From NCBI RefSeq assembly GCF_002864045.1, contig NZ_PJPV01000171.1, positions 1 through 60,801 of the forward strand: 60,801 bases of DNA, given 5' to 3'. This DNA is from Endozoicomonas acroporae. Lineage in GTDB: Bacteria > Pseudomonadota > Gammaproteobacteria > Pseudomonadales > Endozoicomonadaceae. The position numbers and the translations under genes are program-made. Positions 51,696-60,732 of the stretch are shown piece by piece (within the stretch, counting starts at the first letter, position 1; each line of letters opens with the position of its first letter). The notes beneath the pieces were generated by a model. That model did not search any database and was not told the origin of the DNA. It saw only the letters and a program-made list of their open reading frames with translations.

Positions 51696-53156
51696 CTAGG
51701 GCACTAACTGCTTACGTTCATTGGATGGCGGAATATTCATGGACTCACGGTATTTGGCAATGGTGCGCCTTGCTACCTTGATGCCCTGATCCCCGAGAAT
51801 GGTTGCAATTTTATTGTCACTGAGGGGTTTGCGCGGTGTCTCTTCAGCAATAAGTTTGCGGATATGGGCCCGAATAGCCGTGGAGGAACACTCCCCCCCT
51901 TCCGTGGTGCTGACATGGCTGGAAAAAAAGTACTTCAGCTCGTAAACACCCCGGGGAGTATGCATGTACTTCTGAGTAGTTACCCGGGATATCGTCGACT
52001 CATGCATGCCCACCGCCTCGGCAATATCTGCCAGCACCAGGGGTTTCATGGCTTCATCCCCTTTTTCCAGGAACTCCTGCTGATAGGCAATAATCTGACT
52101 CGCCACTTTCATCAATGTTTCATTACGGCTTTGCAGGTTTTTCAAAAACCAGCGGGCTTCTTGCAGATGGTTCTTCATGAACACATTGTCGCGGCTGTTA
52201 TTGGCTCTCTGAACCATGGACGCATAATTATTATTAATGCGCAGTTTGGGCAGGGCGTCGGAATTCAGTTCCACCGTCCAGCGTTCCCTGATTTTCCTGA
52301 CGGATATATCCGGAACCACATATTCGGCTTCTGTCTGATCAATGGTGCTGCCGGGTTTTGGGTGGAAGCTCTGAATCAGGCGGAGGGCTTCTCGCAGCTG
52401 GTCTTCTTTCAGTTTGGCATGACGCATGATGCTGGCATAATCACGGGTGCCAAGGGACTCAAGGTAGCGGGTGAGCAGTTTTTCCGCATTGTTGAAATGG
52501 GGTGTTGAGGGCGGCAGCTGACGAAGTTGAACCAATAGACACTGTCTAAGGTCAACACTGCCACAACCCACCGGATCGAATTGCTGCACCCGGTGTTGCA
52601 GCACATGGATCTCTTCAATCTCCAGATCGTCCAGTTGGGATTGAAGAGAGACAAACAGGTCATCCAGCGTGCAGGTTAAATAACCATCCGGATTAACCGC
52701 CTCGATGATCGCCAGACCAATCAGCCGATCCCGGTCGCTCATGGGCACCATATCCAGTTGCCATTCCAGGTGATCCTGAAGTGACTCCACAGCGGAGGAT
52801 TTTGCCAGGGGGTCATAATCATCGTCACCGCTGCTGGCCGGCAGGCTGGAGTACACGTCGTCCCAGGCGGAGTCCACGGGCAGTTCATTGGGAATGCTGT
52901 CTGACCATTCCGCCATCTCCTGAGGCTCAGGTTCTGAGGCTTTTTCGCTCAGATCAACGAGCTCTTCCTGTCCTTCACTGCTGGCGGTGTCCTCTGTCTG
53001 GCTATCGTCGGACTCCAGCATGGGGTTGGACTCCAGGGCCTCCTGAATCTCCTGCTGAAGATCCAGGGTCGATAGCTGTAGCAGCCGGATGGCCTGTTGC
53101 AGCTGCGGCGTCATGGTCAACTGCTGGCCCATCTTGAGCTGTAAGGAAGGCTTCAT
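51696..53156 (-). CDS. rpoN: RNA polymerase sigma-54 factor
   Basis: Alternative sigma factor needing AAA+ activators, controlling nitrogen, motility and other genes. Seen: 486 residues from the ATG at 53156. The Gln-rich activator-interacting region I (MGQQLTMTPQLQQAIRLLQL) comes first, then an acidic linker (about 60-130) and core-binding and helix-turn-helix regions (IAEAVGMHESTISRVTTQKY). The RpoN box ARRTIAKYRESMNIPPS is at the C-terminus. lptB, usually just upstream, is absent; instead dcuC is divergent. Confidence 0.97.
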   Translation of the reverse strand: MKPSLQLKMGQQLTMTPQLQQAIRLLQLSTLDLQQEIQEALESNPMLESDDSQTEDTASSEGQEELVDLSEKASEPEPQEMAEWSDSIPNELPVDSAWDDVYSSLPASSGDDDYDPLAKSSAVESLQDHLEWQLDMVPMSDRDRLIGLAIIEAVNPDGYLTCTLDDLFVSLQSQLDDLEIEEIHVLQHRVQQFDPVGCGSVDLRQCLLVQLRQLPPSTPHFNNAEKLLTRYLESLGTRDYASIMRHAKLKEDQLREALRLIQSFHPKPGSTIDQTEAEYVVPDISVRKIRERWTVELNSDALPKLRINNNYASMVQRANNSRDNVFMKNHLQEARWFLKNLQSRNETLMKVASQIIAYQQEFLEKGDEAMKPLVLADIAEAVGMHESTISRVTTQKYMHTPRGVYELKYFFSSHVSTTEGGECSSTAIRAHIRKLIAEETPRKPLSDNKIATILGDQGIKVARRTIAKYRESMNIPPSNERKQLVP

Positions 53157-53162
53157 AGGCAA

Positions 53163-53464
53163 CCGTATACCTTTACTTCGTTTTCCGTGGAGGCCGCAGA
53201 GGCTTACTCTCCATGTGCGGCTGATTATAAACCCATAGACGTTTCTGAAACCATAGCTTTAGCAAAAAATGTGCAAAGATTGAATACGATGAAATTACGT
53301 GTGTTTTTGTGTGGGTTATAAGCGCTTTCCGCCTTTAAAGTTCGGTCATAACGACTGTCAGAATGGTTAAAAAAAACTACCCGATCATTATTTGACATTG
53401 GTCATTTACAACCAATAGCTCCAGAAATAACCTGCGCGAAATTTAGCCATTTTCAGGATTCCCT
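53163..53464. promoter_or_regulatory. rpoN-dcuC divergent region with a possible FNR-like site
   Basis: The 302-bp gap between divergent genes holds TTGAC-ATTG-GTCAT at 53392-53405, an imperfect match to the FNR consensus. It is centred about 66 bp before the dcuC start. FNR control of dcuC is known in E. coli; its relevance here is an inference from a weak match. Confidence 0.3.
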
Positions 53465-54838
53465 GTGGATATACTCATCGTCATACCCGTGGTTGCACTG
53501 GTTATATACGCCATCGTGAAGAACTACAGTGCATCAGCCTCGCTGGCTATTGCCGGTATTGTCCTGCTAAGTGCTGCCGCGTTGATGGGGATAAAAGATA
53601 TTCTGCCAGCGGCCAAGGCCACCGGTTTTATCCCCTTTGACCTGTTTCAACTGATGAACACGGTATTCAGCTTCCGCATGGCCAGCCTGGGTCTGACCAT
53701 CATGGCCTGTGGTGGTTTTGCCAGCTACATGTCCCATATCGGTGCCTCAGAAGCGCTGGTTCGACTGGCCGTTAAGCCCATCAGCCATTTTCGCTCACCT
53801 TATATGGTACTGGCACTGTGTTATCTGCTCAGTGTTGTGCTGCAAATGTTCGTCACCTCGGCAACGGGCCTCGGTCTGCTGTTGATGGTGACGCTGTATC
53901 CGGTGCTGAGAAATATCGGTTTAAGCCCGGCTTCAGCGGTTGCCGTGATCGCTTCTCCGGCGGCGTTTGAAATCGGTGTCACCCAGGTGAATGCCAACTT
54001 TGCCGCCAGCCAGTCCGGACTGGAAATTACCGAATACTTCCTGGATTATCAGGCCTGGATCACCGTCCCCATGGCGCTGGTGGCGGCGGCCCTGCACTTT
54101 GTCTGGCAGCGTCGGTGCGACCTGAAAGATGGCTATATGGTTGCCGAGCATGTGGGTGAGGGCATCGAACATACAGACGGTGACCAGAAAGACCCGGCCC
54201 CGGCATTCTATGCGCTGCTGCCCATGATTCCTTTCTTTCTGTTGTTGATTTTTTCCAAAATGATGGTGTCGTCCATCAAAATGAACCTGGTCATGGCCAT
54301 GCTGATCAGCGTATTTGTTGGCATGTTCTGTGAAGTGGTCCGTACCCGCAAAATGAAACAGTCCCTTGATGGCTTTGATCAATTCCTCAATGGTATGGGT
54401 GCTGTTTTTGGTCCGGTGGTAGGTCTGATTATCGGTGCTGAAATTTTTGCCACAGGGTTAAAACATATTGGTGCCATTGACTCCCTGCTCGGTTCTGCCC
54501 AGGAGCTGGGTATCGGTGCTGCCGGTATGACACTGTTTATGGCCACGCTGATTGCCGTTGCGGCCATTATGATGGGCTCTGGCAATGCGGCCTTCCTGTC
54601 ATTTGCCACCCTGGCACCAGAGGTTGCCAAAAGCTTTGGTGTGCCTGCGGTGGCCATGCTGCTGCCCATGAACTTTGCCGCTTCCATGGGCCGTTCCATG
54701 TCCCCCATCTCGGCGGTCATTATTGCCTGTGCCGGTATTGCCAAAATCTCACCGTTTGAAGTGGTGAAAAGAACCTCGGTACCGATGATTGGTGCGTTTG
54801 TGGTTGGTATGGCGTTGCATCTGATTTTGTTTGTCTGA
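53465..54838 (+). CDS. dcuC: Anaerobic C4-dicarboxylate transporter DcuC
   Basis: Inner-membrane carrier exchanging or exporting succinate and related C4-dicarboxylates. Seen: 457 residues, about twelve hydrophobic segments, GTG start with AGGA six bases before. Family motifs include FVTSATGLGLLLMVTLYPVL, AAFEIGVTQVNANFAA, and near the end PMNFAASMGRSMSPISAVII. Transcribed alone with a strong terminator after it. With the DASS symporter at 23115 this gives two dicarboxylate-type carriers in the window. Confidence 0.92.
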   Translation: MDILIVIPVVALVIYAIVKNYSASASLAIAGIVLLSAAALMGIKDILPAAKATGFIPFDLFQLMNTVFSFRMASLGLTIMACGGFASYMSHIGASEALVRLAVKPISHFRSPYMVLALCYLLSVVLQMFVTSATGLGLLLMVTLYPVLRNIGLSPASAVAVIASPAAFEIGVTQVNANFAASQSGLEITEYFLDYQAWITVPMALVAAALHFVWQRRCDLKDGYMVAEHVGEGIEHTDGDQKDPAPAFYALLPMIPFFLLLIFSKMMVSSIKMNLVMAMLISVFVGMFCEVVRTRKMKQSLDGFDQFLNGMGAVFGPVVGLIIGAEIFATGLKHIGAIDSLLGSAQELGIGAAGMTLFMATLIAVAAIMMGSGNAAFLSFATLAPEVAKSFGVPAVAMLLPMNFAASMGRSMSPISAVIIACAGIAKISPFEVVKRTSVPMIGAFVVGMALHLILFV

Positions 54839-54847
54839 TCCTTTTCT

Positions 54848-54877
54848 CCCCCGCCTGGCGCGGGGGCGTTTTTTTAA
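54848..54877 (+). terminator. Intrinsic terminator of dcuC
   Basis: CCCCCGC-CTGGC-GCGGGGG stem-loop followed by CG and a T tract, ten bases after the stop codon. Confidence 0.9.
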
Positions 54878-55072
54878 TATGATCCTGCGTTGTTCTAGTT
54901 CAGGAAAGCCCTAATACCCGAACATCCCGCTCAGTGCAGCATGGGTATCAACGCTTTTACGCACTGGGTTATCTCAAAAGCCACCGTGAGTTGACTTGGT
55001 AGATAAAAAGTGGGTGTCTTTTTCTTTTCTTTCTCTGTGTTCTTAAAAATTGTCCTTGACTCAATCCAGGAA

Positions 55073-55375
55073 TCAAGGCCTGCCCCCAATACTTTGGGTT
55101 TTGGCAGTGAGACTAAGACCCAGAGCCTGCATAACACTCAAGACGGTTTTCAGCGTTGGGTTTCCATCATCACTGAACGAGCGATACAGTTGCTCCCGGG
55201 AAAGCCCAGTTTGTCTGGCAATGTTACTCATACCTTCAGCCCTGGCAACAACACCAAGCGCTTTGGCAATATAAGAGGCATCGCCAGTCTCAAAAGCATC
55301 AGCGATAAACACCTCCACGGCTTCCGGACTGTCCAGTGCCGCAGCAGGGTCATAATCGTATAAGGGTTCAGTCAT
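55073..55375 (-). CDS. Orphan HigA-type antitoxin
   Basis: Seen: 100 residues from the ATG at 55375, with GGAGG seven bases upstream. It carries the addiction-module antidote pattern: an acidic N-terminal part (AVEVFIADAFETGDASYIAK) and the helix-turn-helix GMSNIARQTGLSREQLYRSF. It resembles the antitoxin at 31901-32179. The toxin gene that should precede it (55368-55671) is a pseudogene, but the promoter palindrome and the antitoxin frame are intact. It may persist as a repressor or as an anti-toxin against related HigB proteins, including the one at 32183. Confidence 0.85.
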   Translation of the reverse strand: MTEPLYDYDPAAALDSPEAVEVFIADAFETGDASYIAKALGVVARAEGMSNIARQTGLSREQLYRSFSDDGNPTLKTVLSVMQALGLSLTAKTQSIGGRP

Positions 55376-55671
55376 TATTTTTCCTCCAGCATTTTGCCAG
55401 CTGTTTAGCAAGTTCTATATCTTTGTTCTGCGTGCTTTTGTTTCCTCCACATAGAAGAAGAATGATCTCATCTGACGGAATTACACCCGATAACCAGGGC
55501 CATAATGAATTCTCAGCTCACTGACCCCTTCTCCAACTGGGGCAAGGCAACGTCACCGGGCAGGCCATTAGCCAGACGAAATACCCGAGCCGCTATAGTG
55601 GCTTTTGCCCGGGGATCCTTCAGCTTTTGCTCCCACTTGCGGTAAGTCTCAGTTTCTTTAATGGTGATCAT
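55368..55671 (-). pseudogene. Decayed HigB/RelE toxin
   Basis: Read on the minus strand from the ATG at 55671, the frame gives MITIKETETYRKWEQKLKD and continues as a RelE-type toxin to about 55526. A one-base frameshift then moves the conserved SELRIHYGPGYRV into another frame. A TAA replaces the expected codon after YRV, and another frame change precedes DEIILLLCGGNKSTQNKDI. The residual end would overlap the antitoxin start, as in the intact locus. At least two frameshifts and one stop make it inactive. Confidence 0.85.
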
Positions 55672-55680
55672 GGGATAAAT

Positions 55681-55698
55681 TGTAGTCTTTAAACTACA
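55681..55698. promoter_or_regulatory. Candidate HigA operator (second locus)
   Basis: TGTAGT-CTTTAA-ACTACA, a perfect inverted repeat just before the decayed toxin start. It has the same arm and spacer lengths as the palindrome at 32491-32508. Confidence 0.55.
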
Positions 55699-55931
55699 GT
55701 ATGGAAAGTCTATCTATCCTCAGGTTCGGGCTGAAAAATAGGAAGAATAGGACGCCTACAAATTCAACCATTAATGACAAATTTATGGGTGTCCTTTTCT
55801 TTTTTTCGATTTTTTGTGACCCCGATTTTTTTTCTTTTCTTCGGTCATGAACAACCAACTATGCTGAGTGCCGGACCCTGTGGGATGGCTATTAACTGGC
55901 GGGTTTTATTTTTTGTACATACAATAAATCC

Positions 55932-56198
55932 ATGAAGTACGAGTATGATGCTGACAAAGACGCCACCAACCAAGCCAAGCATGGCCTGTCGCTGTCTGAG
56001 GCTGAGCACCTGGAATGGGACACGCTCTGGGCATGGCAGGACCGTCGCTATAACTATGAAGAGCAACGGATGGTAGGTCTGGCGTACCTTGGGTTGCGTT
56101 TGTGTTGTGTCGTCTACACCGATCGCGGGGATGTTCGCCGGATCATTAGCCTGAGAAAAGCCAACAAACGGGAGATGAAGCGCTATGCCAAAGCTTAA
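55932..56198 (+). CDS. brnT: BrnT-family toxin (second locus)
   Basis: RelE-fold ribonuclease toxin. Seen: 88 residues with YEYDADKDATNQAKHGLSL, the BrnT start signature, then WDTLWAWQDRRYNY, RMVGLAYLGLRLCCVVYT and RRIISLRKANKREMKRY. The distance to the toxin at 33050 is large at sequence level, so this is a separate lineage rather than a local copy. The 3' end overlaps brnA by 14 bp. Confidence 0.92.
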   Translation: MKYEYDADKDATNQAKHGLSLSEAEHLEWDTLWAWQDRRYNYEEQRMVGLAYLGLRLCCVVYTDRGDVRRIISLRKANKREMKRYAKA

Positions 56199-56460
56199 GC
56201 CGGGCACTATATGGCCCACCGATGAAGAAGACGCCGCCATCAATGCCGGGATCGCGGCCGACCCGGACACCTTTGAGATCACTGATGAGATGTTTGAGCA
56301 AAAGCGAGCCTCAGGTCGACCCAGGGCGGAGGAGACCAAGGAACGCATTACCATACGATTGTCGCCTGAAGTGATTGCGTATTTCCGTGCCACAGGCAAG
56401 GGATGGCAGACCCGTATGGACGATGCATTAAAGGAGTATGTAGCTACCCGGCATTCCTGA
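56185..56460 (+). CDS. brnA: BrnA-family antitoxin (second locus)
   Basis: Ribbon-helix-helix antitoxin. Seen: 91 residues with IWPTDEEDAAINAGIAADPD and the DNA-binding block KERITIRLSPEVIAYFRATG, then GWQTRMDDALKEYV, the standard BrnA layout. It starts inside brnT and is followed by a stem-loop. It pairs with the toxin directly upstream. Confidence 0.93.
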   Translation: MPKLKPGTIWPTDEEDAAINAGIAADPDTFEITDEMFEQKRASGRPRAEETKERITIRLSPEVIAYFRATGKGWQTRMDDALKEYVATRHS

Positions 56461-56462
56461 TC

Positions 56463-56487
56463 TTTGTCCAACAGGCTGTTGGACAAA
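56463..56487 (+). terminator. Stem-loop after brnTA
   Basis: TTTGTCCAAC-AGGCT-GTTGGACAAA, three bases after the brnA stop, without a T tract. Probable end of the toxin-antitoxin transcript. Confidence 0.5.
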
Positions 56488-56493
56488 TTCCCT

Positions 56494-56553
56494 GGGAGGC
56501 TGACCGAGAATAGACTGCCCTACTGCGGTGGCAGCAAATTGGTCTAAAAAGTG
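56494..56553. repeat. Partial family B palindromic element
   Basis: GGAGGCTGACCGAGAATAG followed by ACTGCCCTACTGCGGTGGC matches the right half of the element at 25982-26143 in inverted orientation. The other half is missing and there is no TA at its outer edge. It is followed by AAAAAGTGGGTGTCC, also seen near 55004. Confidence 0.65.
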
Positions 56554-56674
56554 GGTGTCCTTTTCTGTTCTTCTAATAAACGGCATTTGTTGTGCACAAT
56601 GAAAGACCTGACACTGTTTTTTAGTGCAAAGTACCCGGAAAACCAGCCTGCCACGCCATTGAAAGTGCTGCCCA

Positions 56675-57013
56675 TTGCGGCACCTAAAGCCCATCGCCGA
56701 CCAGCCAGACAATCACCCTTTGCTGCAACAATTACAAGCCCTACTGGATAACGGTGAAGCGCAAGCCATTATTGCTGCCATGCAGCTCAACGCCTGCATC
56801 ATGATTGATGAGAAAAAAGGGCGCAAAGAGTCCTGCAAAAGAGGCCTCAAAGTCATCGGCAGTTTGACATTATTGCTTTATGCCAGAAGACAAAATCTCA
56901 TAGGGTCACTCAAACCTATCACTGATGGCCTCCGGCAGAATGGCATTCGATATTCAGACTCAGTCATTCATGAATTACTGGAGCTTGAGGCAACATTATT
57001 AAAGGCCCGCTGA
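56675..57013 (+). pseudogene. DUF3368 (PIN-like) toxin fragment
   Basis: Seen: 112 codons from a TTG, in a frame open only from 56663. The protein matches the C-terminal two thirds of DUF3368 proteins: LLDNGEAQAIIAAMQL, ACIMIDEKKGRKESC, GLKVIGSLTLLLYARRQ and a final IRYSDSVIHELL. The N-terminal strand with the first PIN Asp is absent, replaced upstream by the partial family B element. A small antitoxin gene normally precedes this family and is not seen. Probably inactive. Confidence 0.7.
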
Positions 57014-57066
57014 CCGTGATCCGTAAAAGCTTTTATCTTGTCTTTTACGGACAACGGAACACGGTC
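57012..57066. repeat. Inverted repeat upstream of the transposase remnant
   Basis: GACCGTG and TCCGTAAAAG face CTTTTACGGA and CACGGTC around a short centre. It begins at the stop codon of the DUF3368 fragment and ends 79 bp before the transposase start. It may be an end of the insertion sequence or an independent hairpin. Confidence 0.45.
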
Positions 57067-57144
57067 AACGGCTTTCAGGATACGTAAGTACTCAAAAACA
57101 GGTACATAAGGAAAAATCACGTCCTATCGTCTAATCTGGTCTCT

Positions 57145-59362
57145 ATGCTTGCGTCACCTCCTGAAGACTTGTCACCCAACCTGCTTGAGTATATTACTCA
57201 ACTGCATGAACTGCTTAATCCAGCAACAGACTCGAATCGAACAACTCGAAAACGAGATCGCCCGTCTGAAGAAACTCAATACCCGACCCAATCTCAAACC
57301 TAACACCAAGCCGCCCGAAGATAATGACCAGGGGACTCCAGGGGCCGGACAGGATGAAAACGACAGTGATGATAAACCCGACGACAGCTCCGGCGACGAT
57401 CACAAGCGGAAAGTGAACAAACCTGATGAGTCGACTCCACGCCAACGATCCCAACCACCATGCCCTCCTGTTTCTGAAGAAGAGGTTATTGCTCCTGAAG
57501 ACATTCCCGAGGGTTCCGTCCGTCACGGTCGGGAGCCCTACACCGTTCAGGAGATGGAAATTAAGGTTAAAACTATTCGGTACTGGCTCGAACAATGGTT
57601 GACCCCGGAAGGTAAAACCATCACCCGGGAAGATCTGGACTTCTCCGGCGGCATGCCAGTGACGGTATTTTTGCCCACCCGGGGCCGGGTGGAGGTGCGC
57701 CGGGATGACCGACTGATCGACAGCGCCTTTTTCGAGGCTGGCTCCCAGCAGCTGGACACCAGCCGCTTTCCCAGTGGTGCCTACGATATTGAGATTCGTA
57801 TTCTCGATGAGAGCGGCAACCTGCTCTCCAGCGAAACCCGTTTCTTTGCCAAACAGAGCCAGATTCCCCCGTTGGACGAATGGCTGTTCTTTATGGAGTC
57901 CGGTCGGGTGCTCGACCGCACCAGCGACCGGACACTGCCCGAGGTCACCGACCAGTGGCTGAACCGGGCCGGCGTCAGCCGCCGTCTGCACGACACCGTA
58001 GCGGCCACGGCGGCCATGGCGGTGAGCAGCGACGATGCCCTGTCGGAATTCGGGCTGTACCACTTCGGCTCCCTTTATGACATTGAGCCGTCGCTGATGC
58101 TCGGGGATAACGGCACCACGGGTATAAGTGTCAACGGTCGTTTGACCCTTGGGGATCTCTCCCTCTCCGGGAACTTCCGCCGGGTATGGCACGACGAACC
58201 AAGGGTTGAACCTGACGACGGTGTAAGTCTACTTGGCAACGCCTTTGAGCAGCAGGCATTTTCGGCTGGCACGCCCCTGTTCGATGGCAGTCTGAACTAT
58301 CGCTACAACATGAACCAGAGCTATGACGACAATAATAGCGCCCAGGACCCGACCCGCACCCACAGTCTGGACTATCGCCGCACCCTGTTCCGCACCTTTG
58401 ATTACGATGCGGATATCAGCTTCAGCCTGAGCAAATCCGGTGATGATCAGATTGGGCTGGTCAACATCAGCTTCCGCTATCGCACCGACCACTGGAACTT
58501 TAACGCCACGCCACGGGCAGAAGTGACCCGCCGGGATGGGGAAAGTGATTCCAGCCAGCGTCTGCGGCTGTCCACCTCCTGGGAGGACAGCGAGCTGCTG
58601 GCCGGCGACCTGCGCTTTGACGCCGGGGTGGAAGGTGGTACCGGCAACGAGCGCATTAACGGCAGTGTACAGTACGCCAACCACTATGGCCGGGCCAGCT
58701 TCAGTGCCAGCCACAGCCGCAGTGAAGGCAACGGCACCACCAACTGGGGTGGCAGCATGAGTACCAGCTTCCTGACCGACGGTGAGGTGTTCGCCCTGGG
58801 CGGCGAAGACCGCTCCGAAAGTGCCCTGGTGGTTAATCTTGAAGGTCGCGCCGGTGATGTCTTCGATGTGCGGGTAAACGGCCAGCGTCGAGGTTATGCG
58901 GTGGCCGGTTCACCGTCGATCATCGGTCTCTCTCCCTATGATCAGTACCGGGTCACCCTCAGCCCGGCCGGTGAAACCCTGTACAGTTTTGATGAACGGG
59001 AAAAGGTGGCCACCCTCTACCCCGGCAATGTGGTGACGCTGGATTATCAGGCGATACCATTGCAACTGCTGTTTGGACGACTATTGTTTAATGGTCAGCC
59101 GCTGACAGACGCTCGTATCAATGGCGGTTTGCTGCCCGGTAGCACCGACGATATTGGTATGTTCCAACTGGAAGCTCGTTCTGATGTGGGCACCTTGCAG
59201 GTGGAACTGGGCAACGGCTGGCTCTGTCCACTGCCGGTGGAGGCAATGGACGAGGGCTATGTATTACAAATGGGCACCATAGATCTGGCCGATGCCGAGT
59301 GTACGACGGTGTTGGAGGGGCAGTTGGCGGTGAGTAAGCGAGGAGCTGGTGAGTTAAGGTAG
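57145..59362 (+). pseudogene. Transposase start fused in frame to a truncated CS1-type usher
   Basis: Seen: two unrelated parts in one frame. Reading from ATG 57145 gives LASPPEDLSPNLLEYITQ, the first helix of an IS66-like transposase. A frameshift near 57214-57220 moves to the frame with QQTRIEQLENEIARLKKL, the coiled coil, then PEGSVRHGREPYTV and RYWLEQWLTPEGKT. At 57626 this joins usher sequence at REDLDFSGGMPV, equal to about residue 261 of the usher at 1904-4429, and the match continues for 580 residues to the usher end. The signal peptide and N-terminal 260 usher residues are lost, so export and assembly are impossible. The long intact usher frame suggests a recent event. A deletion from inside the transposase into the usher explains the structure. 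Confidence 0.85.
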
Positions 59363-59364
59363 TT

Positions 59365-60420
59365 ATGACAGCAGTAATCAAAAATTGGGTTTGTTGGGTT
59401 AGCTGTGTTTTGTTTTTAGGTTTGTTGGGTCCGTTGGAGGTCAGTGCTTTGCAGTGCGTGCCAGCCAACCCAGACAACGATAACCCGAAACCTTCAACGG
59501 GAGTGTCCGTTTGTGAGGGAGGAGGGCCGCTACTTGATCAGCCTCTATCAGCAATGACTGTATCATATCCGAGTAATGGTTCGTTTACTGTAACAAAAGA
59601 ATTCCAAATACGTTCTTGCGGTCGTTTTGGTTGTGCACGTCCAGCCTATTTTAACGTGCGCAGTGCTGGGGTCACACTCAAAAATGCTACCTCAGAAATA
59701 CCTCTCACCGTTTCTATCGAGCAGACAGCCTTCAAAAAGAGTGTGGATTTCCCGGCAAGTACCGCATGTAATTCTGATAATTGTGACTTTCGGGGTGCTG
59801 GTACTGGGAGGTTGTCATTTCGTTGTGAAGAGTGCCTTGACTTTACACTCACCATAGGAGCTAACCTGAATGACCTGATCAAAGAAGGTACTCTGACGCA
59901 GTCAGGCGAGCATTCTGGCACATTGACTTTTACCATAGATCAAGCGCCCAGCACAGCAGGCATTAATGCAGGTGATGCCGGTGTTGAGTGGCCTGTTAAA
60001 CTTGATATAGAGCTTGTTATACCGGAACTTATTCAGATTAGTGGCCTGGAGAATATGCCTCTGGACAGCACTTCTAGACGTGGTACCCGAACGTTTTGCG
60101 TATTCGCTCTGGGGACCGATAAATTTAAGTTGCGGCCAGATAGCAGCCATGGCTTGGTGTCTTCGCAACGACAAGAGGGGAAGGATTTTCAACTAAGCAA
60201 CGGTGAAGAATTAATACGTTACACAATGACGCTTAGCGATAGAAATAATAAAACAACAACCATAACTGATTCACGTTGGTATTCGGGTTGGACGCCGTCA
60301 AAATCATTTAATTGCAATGACTATATTGATGAAAACATGACCGTTACTATTCAGGCTGACCCCGGAGGTTCAGATGGTATGTATAGTGACACTATGACGC
60401 TGTATGTTGAACCTGATTGA
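59365..60420 (+). CDS. CS1-type fimbrial tip adhesin/minor pilin (second locus)
   Basis: Seen: 351 residues with AAGG six bases before ATG. A strong signal peptide (VCWVSCVLFLGLLGPLEVSA) is followed by a Cys-rich mature N-terminus. The C-terminal third has IQISGLENMPLDS and TFCVFALGTDKFKL, the pilin-domain pattern shared with the tip at 776-1810 and the pilin at 4813-5388. It begins two bases after the truncated usher and must have been co-transcribed with it. The frame is intact, but without a working usher in this locus it could only be displayed by the usher at 1904-4429. Overall similarity to the first tip is moderate, so the two may bind different ligands. Confidence 0.7.
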   Translation: MTAVIKNWVCWVSCVLFLGLLGPLEVSALQCVPANPDNDNPKPSTGVSVCEGGGPLLDQPLSAMTVSYPSNGSFTVTKEFQIRSCGRFGCARPAYFNVRSAGVTLKNATSEIPLTVSIEQTAFKKSVDFPASTACNSDNCDFRGAGTGRLSFRCEECLDFTLTIGANLNDLIKEGTLTQSGEHSGTLTFTIDQAPSTAGINAGDAGVEWPVKLDIELVIPELIQISGLENMPLDSTSRRGTRTFCVFALGTDKFKLRPDSSHGLVSSQRQEGKDFQLSNGEELIRYTMTLSDRNNKTTTITDSRWYSGWTPSKSFNCNDYIDENMTVTIQADPGGSDGMYSDTMTLYVEPD

Positions 60421-60732
60421 GTTTTGCGGCTATTGGGCGGGATAACCGATTTCGCAGGAGCAGTCAGCACATGAGCCTCTTGATTGGTACCGGGATTCGA
60501 TTTTATAGGTTGCGTTAAAAACAAAAACATTTCCTGAACCATGAATCAGTTGCTTTACCAAACGGCAATTGTTTTTTTTAACCCGGGCAAGTTGTATGTC
60601 GTATGTTGATCTGCGTCATCCTCAAAGAAAATAATATTTGTCCATTGTCGGTTATCTGATATTTTAGCCGAATAATCTGCGGGTTTTGATTTCGCTTCGC
60701 AATATTTGATGAATAATGTTTTGGTGGTGCTA
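60421..60732. other. Intergenic region after the second tip gene
   Basis: 312 bp, AT-rich, with no supportable gene. It separates the tip from the palindromic family A element that begins at 60733. The corresponding place in the first locus carries the split pilin-like gene. Confidence 0.4.
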
